From contig NZ_MVJM01000001.1 of assembly GCF_002156385.1 (NCBI RefSeq), forward strand, positions 1,366,895 to 1,430,894: a stretch of DNA of 64,000 bases, in the 5' to 3' direction. A program made the translations under genes and the position numbers. The notes below the pieces were generated by a model. The model was not told where the DNA came from. It worked only from the letters and a program-made list of their open reading frames with translations, and searched no databases. Below, piece by piece: positions 25,784 to 34,316 of the stretch. The DNA comes from Halalkalibacter urbisdiaboli (GTDB lineage Bacteria > Bacillota > Bacilli > Bacillales > Bacillaceae_D). Position 1 is the stretch's first letter, and the number at the start of each line of letters is the position of its first letter.

Positions 25784-26968
25784 ATGACTGAATTAAGAAC
25801 CAAACTCAAAAGCACACCTCAGAATGATGCTTGGGAGGCTTACTTAGATATAGATAAATATGGAAAAACAACTCTTTCTAGCATAGAGTTTACTACCACA
25901 AACCTCTGTAATATGAGATGCAGACATTGTGCTGTAGGACATACTCTTTCACATAAAGACCCTAAAGCACTTCCATTAGAGTTATTACTGCAAAGATTAG
26001 AGGAAGTACCTACCCTGCGAACAATGAGCATCACAGGGGGAGAACCCATGATGTCCTTAAAGTCAGTAGAAAATTATGTATTACCTTTATTGAAATATGC
26101 TCATGAGAGAGGAATGTACACTCAGATAAACTCTAACTTAACCTTAGATTTAGATAGATACAGGCTAATAGCACCCTACTTAGATGTATTACATATCTCA
26201 CATAACTGGGGTACAGAGGATGAGTTTATAGACACTGGCTTTGCTATGATGGAAAGAAAGCCCACTAGGGAACAAAGAAAAGCACTATTTGACAAGATGA
26301 TTGTTAATTCTAAGGCTTTATCTGAAATGGGAGTGTTAGTATCTGCTGAAACAATGATTAATATGAATACACTACCCCACTTAGAAAAAATTCATAAGCA
26401 GGTAGTTGAGGAAATGGGCTGTAAAAGACATGAAATTCACCCTATGTATGATAGTGGATTTGTTGGTATGACTGAGCCCACGAAGATGCAAGATGTTAAA
26501 TATAGCATGTATCCAAGTGACTTTGCTAGTCAGTTAGAGGTGGCAAGCCTAGAGGAGATTAGAGAGGGGATTCATCGTCTGTTAGATACACGAAACCCTG
26601 AAACATGGATGCTATTTGGAACTCTCCCTTTTTATCCATGTAGCTCTGAAGAAGAAGATCTCATTTTACAAAAGCGTTTATACTCCGAAAAAAATGTCAC
26701 CGTCCGAAATGATCCGGATGGTCGGTCACGGTTAAATGTCAACATTTTCGATGGAAATATTATTGTTACTGATTTTGGTGATACGCCACTATTAGGAAAT
26801 ATTCAAACAACCAAATTAGAGGATGCCTATCATACTTGGCAAGCATCCTCAACAGCAAAATCATTATCTTGCCATTGTCCTAGTGTGAAATGTCTTGGAC
26901 CAAATGTTCTCGTTAAAGACACATATTATCGGGATATCGATTTTTCAACACGTAAAAGCAAGCTGTAA
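25784..26968 (+). CDS. yfkAB: Radical SAM protein YfkAB (mosaic)
   Basis: A 394-residue radical SAM protein with cluster motif CNMRCRHC (CxxxCxxC) near residue 46 and SITGGEPMM, followed by a C-terminal cysteine motif CHCPSVKC. It matches the YfkAB family, of unknown reaction. ATG 25784 follows AGGAG; a longer frame from 25673 would begin in unrelated sequence. The gene is a mosaic: up to about 26570-26640 it uses AGA, ATA and GAG heavily, after that CGT/CGA/CGG and GAA as in the neighbours. yfkD is next to it, as in B. subtilis. Confidence 0.85.
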   Translation: MTELRTKLKSTPQNDAWEAYLDIDKYGKTTLSSIEFTTTNLCNMRCRHCAVGHTLSHKDPKALPLELLLQRLEEVPTLRTMSITGGEPMMSLKSVENYVLPLLKYAHERGMYTQINSNLTLDLDRYRLIAPYLDVLHISHNWGTEDEFIDTGFAMMERKPTREQRKALFDKMIVNSKALSEMGVLVSAETMINMNTLPHLEKIHKQVVEEMGCKRHEIHPMYDSGFVGMTEPTKMQDVKYSMYPSDFASQLEVASLEEIREGIHRLLDTRNPETWMLFGTLPFYPCSSEEEDLILQKRLYSEKNVTVRNDPDGRSRLNVNIFDGNIIVTDFGDTPLLGNIQTTKLEDAYHTWQASSTAKSLSCHCPSVKCLGPNVLVKDTYYRDIDFSTRKSKL

Positions 26969-26971
26969 TAT

Positions 26972-27216
26972 ATAGGGCACTGAAAAAAGGGTGGGTTTCC
27001 CTTTTTTCAGTGTCCTTTAAGTAATGTGCGTAGCCGTTGCCCGATTTTGAAAGCCTTGCTACGAGTGGTTTTTTCGTAGCAAGGCGTGCAACGTGCGAAG
27101 CCATTACTTCTTCTTTGAGTTACTTAAGAAGGTTTTTCAGTGGCCTCCTCATAGAGCTGGGCTTTAAGAGGGTACTGAAAAAGGTCAAAAACCACCCTTT
27201 TTCAATGCCCTCTTCT
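26972..27216. repeat. Composite palindromic intergenic element
   Basis: Three hairpins in a row. CACTGAAAAAAGGG pairs with CCCTTTTTTCAGTG. GCCTTGCTACGA pairs with TCGTAGCAAGGC and is nested inside imperfect GTAATG...CATTAC arms. A final GAGGGTACTGAAAAAGG pairs with CCTTTTTCAATGCCCTC (near-match). The same modules recur at 57386-57525 and, partly, near 45020-45140 and 18868-18900. The outer hairpins can also act as terminators for the convergent yfkAB and yfkD. Confidence 0.7.
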
Positions 27217-27217
27217 G

Positions 27218-28018
27218 TTATTTTGGTTGGTTTGAGGATATGAATGAGAAGGATAAGTGGTCTTGGACTGGTATCCAAGCTCCGATTCCTTGTTTAGTCA
27301 CGTTTTTGACTTCAAGCTTTCGTTTTCCGCCTTTAAATGTCAAGTATACTTCCCCGTACGTGACCTTCCCTTTTTCATTAACCGCTGGAACAAAGCTGTG
27401 TAAGTAACCAAGTTGTTTTGTTGGAATGTTATACGTTTGCCCTTTTTTCGTACCTTGTCCGATGACCGTTTCAAATGCTAAAGGGACATTAATTTGTTCT
27501 GCAGCCTTGATCATCATCATCTTTTTAACTGCATCACTGTTAGGGATTTTAGCAGTTAAACCACCAACAACCTTCTTTTGTTGTTCCTGTGTATAAGTCA
27601 GTTTTTGAGGGGTATTTCCTCCACGGTTGTCAATAAAATTAGTATTTACTTTTTTGAATTGCCAATTAACATCAGTACCTTCAGAGTGATAGGCTAATGG
27701 CCATTCACCTAGATAAACCGAAGCGCGAAACCCGATAGCTAGCTTATTATTATTTATTGTGGATTCATTAAAAATACGGATTAAATCAGGATTCTCAATG
27801 CTTACATCAGTACTATCTAATAATTCTTGGGCTAACGTACTTGGTTGTAAATAAGGAAGATCCTGTGTTGGATTTGTATACGTATTTTCCTTTGCTATAT
27901 TTAAGACAGAGTCAGGAATTTCCAAGCCTTTTTCTTCTTTTTTACCTTCTTCAGCGAAAACCGATAATGATGTAGACATAACAAAAAGCACTACGAGTGC
28001 TGCGATGAGTCGTTTCAT
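27218..28018 (-). CDS. yfkD: YfkD-like secreted protein
   Basis: A 266-residue protein with a cleavable signal peptide (MKRLIAALVVLFVMSTSLSV, cut after about AFA/E). The mature part matches the YfkD family in length and in segments such as IPDSVLNIAKENTYTNPTQD. The family is of unknown function; in B. subtilis it is linked with the general stress response and neighbours yfkAB. The gene is convergent with yfkAB. Confidence 0.85.
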   Translation of the reverse strand: MKRLIAALVVLFVMSTSLSVFAEEGKKEEKGLEIPDSVLNIAKENTYTNPTQDLPYLQPSTLAQELLDSTDVSIENPDLIRIFNESTINNNKLAIGFRASVYLGEWPLAYHSEGTDVNWQFKKVNTNFIDNRGGNTPQKLTYTQEQQKKVVGGLTAKIPNSDAVKKMMMIKAAEQINVPLAFETVIGQGTKKGQTYNIPTKQLGYLHSFVPAVNEKGKVTYGEVYLTFKGGKRKLEVKNVTKQGIGAWIPVQDHLSFSFISSNQPK

Positions 28019-28127
28019 CGAGAATTCCTCCTTGGAAACTTTATGCTGTTACAAAATAGTGTGAACGGAAACAAAAAAAATATCCACTCACACCGTGTCA
28101 ATAATTGGAAATGCAAACTTTCCAGCA

Positions 28128-29507
28128 TTAGTCATCTTTCGCGGCAGCCGTTTCTCCTCGTGTCATTTCGTCAACCTTCTCGCTTTCATTTCGCCAATTT
28201 CCGAGGAAATAATAACATGTAGCTATAAAACTACTTATAACAAAGCTCGTTCCCATCCCTAGTGCAATGCCTATTTCACCAAATGAGCTTGCGAAAAGAA
28301 ATGTTAATGGAAATCGTAAAAGCCAAAAGGAAATAATATTTAGAACGAGCACTTGAACCATTGCACCAGACGCTCGTACAATTCCATTAAGAACAAAGTT
28401 AATTCCTAAAAAAGGATAGAAAAACGCAATTGTTTTAATATAAAGTGTCCCAAATTCTATCGTCGAGCGCTCTTGAACAAACATTGTCACGAGCCATTCT
28501 GCACTTATAAAAATTAATGTACTTATTGAAATGGATACGAGTAAAATTAAAATGATTCCTTGCTTTTCGATATCATGAACTCTTTGCCACAGCCGTGCTC
28601 CAATATTTTGTCCTGCCATGCTATTAACAGCCGACCCTAGTGTTAAAGCCGGTAGCATGATTAAACTATCTAATCTCTGGGCAGCTGCGAAACCTGCGAC
28701 AGCGTCCTCTCCAAAGCTTGTAACAACAGACATAATCGCCAGAATACCTGCTGATATCGCCATCATAGATAAGCCTGATGGCAAACCCATTTTAAGTAAA
28801 ACTAAAAAGTATCTTTTTTCTGGCAAAGTAGGTGTGGAAAACGGAACACCCGCTTTATAGATCGAATAAAATAAACCGTATAAAAACGCAATTGCTTGAG
28901 ATAAAATCGTGGCATAAGCTGCACCGTTAATTCCTAGGCCGAACGAGTGAATAAAGATTGGATCGAGAATCGTGTTTAGTAACACAGCGACGGTAATAAA
29001 CCGAATCGGGGTTTTACTATCTCCCAACGCTCTCAAAACCGTTCCGATAAAGTTATATCCAAATAAAAACAAGATACCAATAAAATTTATTCGTAAATAC
29101 GTTTTTGCCATAGGGAATATTTCAGCTGGAGTCCCCATTGCTTTTAATATCATTCCTGAGAATAAAAAACCTACAAGCCCTAATAATATGGCTAGACCAC
29201 CAAGCACAAAAACAAAAGCATTCAAAGAGTCCTTCAACCCTTTTTCATCATTCGCCCCTCTTCTTTGTGAAAGAACTGTGAGTGTTGCCCCATTTACCCC
29301 AATAATAAAAGACAAAATTGTAAAAATAACCGTACCAGAAATGGCGACTGCTCCTAATCCTGTTGCCCCAATTAAATTCCCTACCCACAGTGAGTCGATT
29401 AACTGGTATGACGTTTGCAATAAATTACTTAAAAAAATCGGCCAAGCATAAATGAACATTTTCTTGGCAATATTCCCCTCCGTAAAATCAAGTTGATTGT
29501 TCTTCAT
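28128..29507 (-). CDS. MATE-family multidrug efflux transporter
   Basis: A 459-residue protein with twelve membrane helices in two homologous halves (residues ~1-230 and ~235-459). Family features are FTEGNIAKKMFIYAWPIFLS at the start, LRALGDSKTPI in the loop between halves and the repeated MAGQNIGA motif. Such proteins export cationic drugs with Na+ or H+. Likely monocistronic or with the OsmC gene 28 bases upstream. Confidence 0.88.
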   Translation of the reverse strand: MKNNQLDFTEGNIAKKMFIYAWPIFLSNLLQTSYQLIDSLWVGNLIGATGLGAVAISGTVIFTILSFIIGVNGATLTVLSQRRGANDEKGLKDSLNAFVFVLGGLAILLGLVGFLFSGMILKAMGTPAEIFPMAKTYLRINFIGILFLFGYNFIGTVLRALGDSKTPIRFITVAVLLNTILDPIFIHSFGLGINGAAYATILSQAIAFLYGLFYSIYKAGVPFSTPTLPEKRYFLVLLKMGLPSGLSMMAISAGILAIMSVVTSFGEDAVAGFAAAQRLDSLIMLPALTLGSAVNSMAGQNIGARLWQRVHDIEKQGIILILLVSISISTLIFISAEWLVTMFVQERSTIEFGTLYIKTIAFFYPFLGINFVLNGIVRASGAMVQVLVLNIISFWLLRFPLTFLFASSFGEIGIALGMGTSFVISSFIATCYYFLGNWRNESEKVDEMTRGETAAAKDD

Positions 29508-29534
29508 AGCTTTCCTCTCTTTTTTCCCTAGCCA

Positions 29535-29921
29535 TTATTTCATTTCAAACGTCTCGGTAACCCTTATACTATTATTCACACTTTGCACAATAGGACAGTG
29601 CTTTTTTGCTAATTTTAGTATTTTTTCTAATGTATGCTCCTCTACATTTGCCCCTACTAAAATAAAGTGAAGATGAATATCCGTTATTTCGCGAGCACCT
29701 ATTTCCTTTCTTTTTGTTTTAACATCAATATAAATATGTTCAAAGTCAATCCGTTTCTTATCTAAGATTGTTCTAAAAAGTCCTCCACTACACGTCGCAA
29801 CAGATGATACAAAAAGTTGAAAAGGACGGTATCCACTCTCAACGTTACTTGAAATGTGAAGATCGCCATATTCAGTTTCTGTATAAAATCCAGTCTCGGT
29901 CATATTAAATCTCATGTTCAT
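29535..29921 (-). CDS. OsmC-family protein
   Basis: A 128-residue OsmC/Ohr-fold protein. It has the first conserved Cys in SSVATCSGGLF and the second in KKHCPIVQSVN, the pair used in peroxide reduction by Ohr/OsmC enzymes. Such proteins remove organic hydroperoxides with low-molecular thiols or lipoylated partners. RBS AAAGGGG before ATG. It lies just upstream of the MATE gene on the same strand (28-bp gap). Confidence 0.85.
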   Translation of the reverse strand: MNMRFNMTETGFYTETEYGDLHISSNVESGYRPFQLFVSSVATCSGGLFRTILDKKRIDFEHIYIDVKTKRKEIGAREITDIHLHFILVGANVEEHTLEKILKLAKKHCPIVQSVNNSIRVTETFEMK

Positions 29922-29980
29922 TTTTATTACCCCTTTTTCATTTTAACAAGCATTTCCGTACAAGTCATCGCAACGAAAAA

Positions 29981-30011
29981 AAGAGGTGACCACCGAAAGT
30001 GGTCACCTCTA
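29981..30011. terminator. Terminator-like hairpin
   Basis: AGAGGTGACCAC-cgaaa-GTGGTCACCTCT is a perfect 12-bp stem with an A-run before it on the plus strand, i.e. a T-run on the minus strand. It lies upstream of the OsmC gene and would end transcription coming from the 30-kb genes. Confidence 0.85.
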
Positions 30012-30278
30012 ATTCACTACACCTTTCAAGCTTTCTTATTCAGTCAACAATATGGGGCCGAATCGATTTTTGTTTTTCGGAGACACCTCATTTCAGTCTT
30101 GCTATTCACAATCTTGAAATTACCTGTGCGCTGTCCAATGTAATCACCTCAATCGAAGTTCTTACAACACCAACAAAAATCTTCTTGCCTATTGCATGTT
30201 GAACAACCACCTGACTAGTGTTAGTGAGTGAGAAGCTTGTTGCTTCTCGTTTATTACTATGGCTAATTACTGTTTAGC
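30012..30278. other. Intergenic stretch without a gene
   Basis: About 265 bases with no convincing gene on either strand. It holds no clear promoter or family hairpin, apart from a GAGAAGC-ttgtt-GCTTCTC hairpin at ~30230-30250. The part 30030-30200 has a composition unlike the flanks and may be a mobile-element scar (see findings). Confidence 0.5.
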
Positions 30279-30638
30279 TTATTCATCAATTTCGATGTTT
30301 TTTAAATCCCTTACTTCCTTAGCCGCTTCTTTTGTGACTTTGACAAGCTCCTCTGAACTATCCTTTAAGTGTTTTACCGTAGATGTTAGCTGTTTAATAT
30401 CATCAGAAATTCCTTGAACAACATTAGAGACTTCCGATGTTGTCATTTTTACTTGATTAAAAATATCTTCGCGATTTTCCCGAATAAAGGTAATAACCTC
30501 AGCAGATTGATGTTTAAATTCACTTGCTTCTTCTATTAGTTTCGAACGCCACTCTTTCTTTAATAAAAGCGCAGCAACAGTAACAGCTCCCCCTATCCAT
30601 ATCCCCTTACAAAGCGAGCGACATGCTTTCCTTTCCAT
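30279..30638 (-). CDS. YtxH-like protein
   Basis: A 119-residue protein with one N-terminal hydrophobic segment (GIWIGGAVTVAALLL) and a long helical, probably coiled-coil remainder with heptad patterns (TSEVSNVVQGISDDIKQLTS). This is the layout of YtxH-domain stress proteins, function unknown. It is probably anchored in the membrane with the helix in the cytoplasm. Confidence 0.65.
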   Translation of the reverse strand: MERKACRSLCKGIWIGGAVTVAALLLKKEWRSKLIEEASEFKHQSAEVITFIRENREDIFNQVKMTTSEVSNVVQGISDDIKQLTSTVKHLKDSSEELVKVTKEAAKEVRDLKNIEIDE

Positions 30639-30699
30639 ATGTATGTCCTCCTTTTGAACATTCTTAATCCTATTTTACCAAGTTTTTTTGAAAAAAAGA

Positions 30700-30746
30700 A
30701 AGAGATCGCCTTTTATAGGATTCCTCATTCCTTTTGGCGACCTCTA
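30700..30746 (-). terminator. Terminator of the 48-aa gene
   Basis: AGAGATCGCCTTTTATAGGA and TCCTCATTCCTTTTGGCGAC with CTCT form a stem; on the minus strand it is followed by TTTCTTTTTTTC. Confidence 0.7.
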
Positions 30747-30766
30747 CTATGTGGATATATTTATCA

Positions 30767-30913
30767 CTAATTATAAGCTTGAATCAGGAAATCATCTGTT
30801 TCAAGCGGCTCGAAACCATCACGATTTGCCTTTTTCAATTCATCTAATTCCACTGATAAGCGATTTATTTTCTCTTGTAAGTCTTCGATCTTCTTTTTTT
30901 CTGAAACCGTCAT
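30767..30913 (-). CDS. 48-aa coiled-coil protein
   Basis: A short frame from ATG 30913 to TAG 30767 with GAGGAGAGAAGG before it. It reads MTVSEKKKIEDLQEKINRLS and continues as a charged heptad-repeat helix with the end GFEPLETDDFLIQAYN. It is probably a small coiled-coil protein. It has its own terminator downstream. Function unknown. Confidence 0.65.
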   Translation of the reverse strand: MTVSEKKKIEDLQEKINRLSVELDELKKANRDGFEPLETDDFLIQAYN

Positions 30914-31065
30914 TCCCTTCTCTCCTCTCATAAACCCCTTTTAGTACAGGTGTTCTACGTTGAACACCCGCTCAATTTTATACCAAAAAAAATTTATTTG
31001 TTTTAACTGTTAGAAATATTCTAACAAATAGACAGGTTTTTTGTAAACCCCAAAATTCGGCAAGC

Positions 31066-31227
31066 TTACCCACAATTAATCCACAACAACTGTGGGTAAA
31101 CACTACTTCTCTGTGGATATATGTTGTTATAACGGTTACATCATGTGGATAAAACCACAATTATTCTGTTTATAATGTTAATAAGTGTGTTGAACACTTA
31201 TATATGTCTATATTTTAATGTGGATAA
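31066..31227. promoter_or_regulatory. Cluster of DnaA-box-like sites
   Basis: Six sites in 160 bases: TTACCCACA (31066), TAATCCACA (31077), TGTGGGTAA (31091), TGTGGATAT (31112), TGTGGATAA (31144) and TGTGGATAA (31219). The last two are exact matches to the DnaA consensus TTATCCACA on the minus strand. The region is AT-rich and has no gene. Such clusters away from oriC titrate DnaA in B. subtilis; that role here is inference. Confidence 0.65.
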
Positions 31228-31662
31228 CTAATTTTCATTGTCCTCTATAATTCTTTCCAGCTGGTTTAATAATATTCCTTCATATTGATTCAAGTTTAAC
31301 ACCATTTGAATGACTTGACTGACAGTGGAATCGGTTGTCTGACTTTTGAAGTTCGATAAGATTCTTTTTCGATTCTCTACACGTACTTGCTGACTTTTAA
31401 TACCGTGTATATAGGATTCTGGCTTTTGAAAAATGTTTTGGTCCACTTGAGGCTGTGAATGATACATCTGCATATATAAGCTTCTAAGTATATCATACTG
31501 TTGTCTACGACTACGAAGAACCTGTCTAATTAGATAACGCTCCTGATCTGTTTGTGCTAAAACGGACAAGAAATCAAGAGTAAGCACATCAAAGCTTTCG
31601 GTTTTCATTAAATCTTCAATTGTTGCTTTGTCAATCTCACGCTGCATAAAATGATACATCAT
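31228..31662 (-). CDS. Helical protein of unknown function
   Basis: A 144-residue, largely alpha-helical protein starting MMYHFMQREI, with Gln/Met-rich segments (LRSLYMQMYHSQPQVDQNIF) and no membrane helix or signal peptide. ATG 31662 is chosen because GGAGGTG precedes it by 10 bases. I do not recognise the family; some spore-coat and ferritin-like helical proteins have similar composition. The DnaA-box cluster lies directly after its stop. Confidence 0.55.
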   Translation of the reverse strand: MMYHFMQREIDKATIEDLMKTESFDVLTLDFLSVLAQTDQERYLIRQVLRSRRQQYDILRSLYMQMYHSQPQVDQNIFQKPESYIHGIKSQQVRVENRKRILSNFKSQTTDSTVSQVIQMVLNLNQYEGILLNQLERIIEDNEN

Positions 31663-31851
31663 TGTATAGTTGCACCTCCACCAAGCCATTCGTTATTTCA
31701 ATTTATGTTTTGATCTCAGTTAATAGAATCACTTCAGCTTGCCTTAATTTTATATACAACATTTACTAAAAACGAATAGAATTTCTATTGTTAACAAACA
31801 GTAAAAGCATGGATATATTGGTACGATTTATAGCGAAGGGAAGAATGATGA

Positions 31852-33189
31852 ATGGATAATGTTTTATTAGCTCGGATGCTTTTTGGCTCATCAATGGCCT
31901 TCCATATTATTTTTGCAACTCTAGGTGTCGGGATAACGTTGATGATCTTATTAGCGGAAATCATGAGAGTCATTCGAAAAGATGAGGAGTATGGGCTTCT
32001 AGCTAAACGTTGGACGAAAGGAGTAGCTATATTACTCGGTGTCGCAATCCCTTCAGGTACGATTGTTGGTGTAATGTTAACATTACTATGGCCTGGCTAC
32101 ATGGAAATTGTCGGTCAGGTTATTGCCCTTCCATTTCAAGTTGAAATATTCGCGTTCTTTTTAGAAGCTTTGTTTCTTTCCATTTACGTGTATGCCGCCG
32201 ACCGACTATCTTCTACAATGAGAATCATTAGTGTCTTTTTTGTCGCACTAGGAGCAACTGCTTCTGCCGTTCTAATTACCGATGCCCATGCCTGGATGAA
32301 TACCCCTAGAGGATTCGATTATATAAACGGACAAGTCAGTAACGTCAGACCACTTGAGGCTGTATTTAACCCGAGTGTATTCGTTACCTCACTTCATGTC
32401 GTTAGTAGCGCCTATTTAACAGGAGCTTTTGTACTAGCTGCGGTTGCTGCTTTTAAATTATACAAAGGTGGTCTAGAGCAAAGAGAATCCTCTTATTACA
32501 GAAAAGGGTTAATGCTTTCACTTGCGGTTGCGTTATTGATGACACTTTATACGTCAATTAACGGTCATGATACAGCGGTGATGCTACATGAAGAAATCCC
32601 AATAAAACTCGCTGCTGCAGAAGGACTCTTTGAAACACAAAGTAATGCACCACTCGCGATAATGGGAACCCCTGACCCGGAAGCCGGTCGAGTCGTAGGG
32701 GGAATTGAAATTCCAGGGATGCTAAGTTGGATTGCGACAGGGACGACAGAAGGCGTCATCCAAGGTCTATATGACTTTCCTCGTGAAGAGTGGCCTCCAC
32801 TCTATGTCCATACATTATTCAATATTATGGTTGGGATCGGTATGCTTTTATTAGCAATTGCCGCACTTAGTTGGTTTATTTGGTTTATTAGAAGAAAAAA
32901 AGAGACAATCTTTCCAAAATGGCTGCTCGCCTCTCTCGTTGCTTCAGGACCTTTAGCGATGATCGGCATTGAAACGGGATGGATTTTTAGTTGTACCGGA
33001 AGACAGCCTTGGACTATCCACGGAATCCAATTAACATCAGAAGCAGCAACACAGTCGGGTAATCTAGGAATGCTTCTGTTCCTGTTTATGGCGCTTTATC
33101 TTGTCTTACTCGTCATAACAGCCTTAGTTATGCATTTCTATTTTCAACGCAATCCAGTTTCAAAAGAGTTGCAAATGCTACCTTCTTAA
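31852..33189 (+). CDS. ythA: Cytochrome bd-type quinol oxidase subunit I
   Basis: A 445-residue CydA-family protein with nine membrane helices. Haem ligands are visible as the early His in SSMAFHIIFATLGV and later His/Met residues, and the family motif GRQPW occurs in CTGRQPWTIHG. It has a short Q-loop, like Bacillus YthA and CIO-type enzymes. With subunit II it oxidises menaquinol and reduces oxygen to water in the membrane without pumping protons. ATG 31852 follows AAGGGAAG. The next gene follows after 26 bases, so they form an operon (no CydCD). Confidence 0.93.
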   Translation: MDNVLLARMLFGSSMAFHIIFATLGVGITLMILLAEIMRVIRKDEEYGLLAKRWTKGVAILLGVAIPSGTIVGVMLTLLWPGYMEIVGQVIALPFQVEIFAFFLEALFLSIYVYAADRLSSTMRIISVFFVALGATASAVLITDAHAWMNTPRGFDYINGQVSNVRPLEAVFNPSVFVTSLHVVSSAYLTGAFVLAAVAAFKLYKGGLEQRESSYYRKGLMLSLAVALLMTLYTSINGHDTAVMLHEEIPIKLAAAEGLFETQSNAPLAIMGTPDPEAGRVVGGIEIPGMLSWIATGTTEGVIQGLYDFPREEWPPLYVHTLFNIMVGIGMLLLAIAALSWFIWFIRRKKETIFPKWLLASLVASGPLAMIGIETGWIFSCTGRQPWTIHGIQLTSEAATQSGNLGMLLFLFMALYLVLLVITALVMHFYFQRNPVSKELQMLPS

Positions 33190-33215
33190 AGACGTTCTCA
33201 AGAAAGGATTTAAAA

Positions 33216-34253
33216 ATGGAAGATGTTTATATCGCGATCATTATACTTTGGGCTTTTTTATTTATTTACGCAATTGCAGGGTCGATTGACTTTGGTGCCG
33301 GTTTTTGGGCGATGTATTATCGTAAACGTACGGATACGAAAGCCGCTAGCGTCGCTAATCGTTATCTCTCACCTTCTTGGGAGGTTACAAATGTTTTTCT
33401 CGTATTACTCGTTGTTGCGTTAGTTGGTTTTTTCCCAGGTGCAGCCTCTTCATTAGGAACGTTAATGATTGTGCCATTTTGTCTAGTTCTCTTTTTACTA
33501 ACGATACGTAGCGCATTTATGGTTTACTCGTATTCCGTTCAAAAATACACGAATATGCTCGTAATCATCTCTGGCATAACGGGTTTACTCATTCCTGCTT
33601 TACTCGTTAGTATTTTACCAGCTGCTATCGGAGGATTTATTGAGACCGTTGGTAATCGGCAATATGTGCTTATTGACCAATTGTTTACGAGCCCAACCTT
33701 TTATACACATTTAGGGTTTGGACTTAGTACAGAATTATTTTTGTCCTCTCTTCTATTAAGTGATTATGCGAGGGAAGCAAATTCCGAGGAAACATATAGA
33801 GTCTATCGTCGAAACGCGATTATTCTCGGTCCGATCACTCTTTCGTTTGCAGTAGCGGCTATTATGACATTGATTCCAGAAGCTTTTTGGATGTTCGAGA
33901 ATATGGTTAACGAGTGGCTTTGGTTTTCTTTATCCCTTTTTGCTTTTGCCATTGGTTATAGCGCACTATGGTGGCCTTCTAAAAAGACAACAGTTGGCCA
34001 CCCGCGTATAGCAGTCTTATTTATAGCCTTACAATTTGGTTTGGCAAGCTTTGCGTATGGTTCAGCCCATATGCCTTACTTCCTTTATCCAAATGTAACC
34101 ATTTATGATGCATTTACAAATGAAGTCATGTTCCATTCTCTACTCATTGGGTACGGTGTTGGTATGGCCGTTCTCGTGCCAATTTTCTTTTGGTTCTGGC
34201 GATTATTTATGAAAGATAAACGCTACTTAAAGCAGGAGGAATCTCCTCATTAA
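33216..34253 (+). CDS. ythB: Cytochrome bd-type quinol oxidase subunit II
   Basis: A 345-residue CydB-family protein with about nine membrane helices, starting MEDVYIAIIILWAFLFIYAI and with the family segment GSIDFGAGFWAM. It is the structural partner of subunit I. AAGGATTT precedes the ATG. The operon ends at the terminator at 34258. Confidence 0.92.
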   Translation: MEDVYIAIIILWAFLFIYAIAGSIDFGAGFWAMYYRKRTDTKAASVANRYLSPSWEVTNVFLVLLVVALVGFFPGAASSLGTLMIVPFCLVLFLLTIRSAFMVYSYSVQKYTNMLVIISGITGLLIPALLVSILPAAIGGFIETVGNRQYVLIDQLFTSPTFYTHLGFGLSTELFLSSLLLSDYAREANSEETYRVYRRNAIILGPITLSFAVAAIMTLIPEAFWMFENMVNEWLWFSLSLFAFAIGYSALWWPSKKTTVGHPRIAVLFIALQFGLASFAYGSAHMPYFLYPNVTIYDAFTNEVMFHSLLIGYGVGMAVLVPIFFWFWRLFMKDKRYLKQEESPH

Positions 34254-34257
34254 CGTA

Positions 34258-34304
34258 GGAGGCTGTGCCAAAAGGTTGTTTTTAACCTTTTGGCACAGCC
34301 TTTG
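34258..34304. terminator. Bidirectional terminator between ythB and urtE
   Basis: GGCTGTGCCAAAAGGTT and AACCTTTTGGCACAGCC form a perfect 17-bp stem. It is the best copy of the dispersed GGCTGTGCC hairpin family. Confidence 0.9.
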
Positions 34305-34316
34305 ATGAGCCAGGCC

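Noticed and set aside
29856-30202. Plus-strand frames opposite the osmC-like upstream region
   Set aside because: Pass through a perfect terminator hairpin, no RBS, no recognisable protein.
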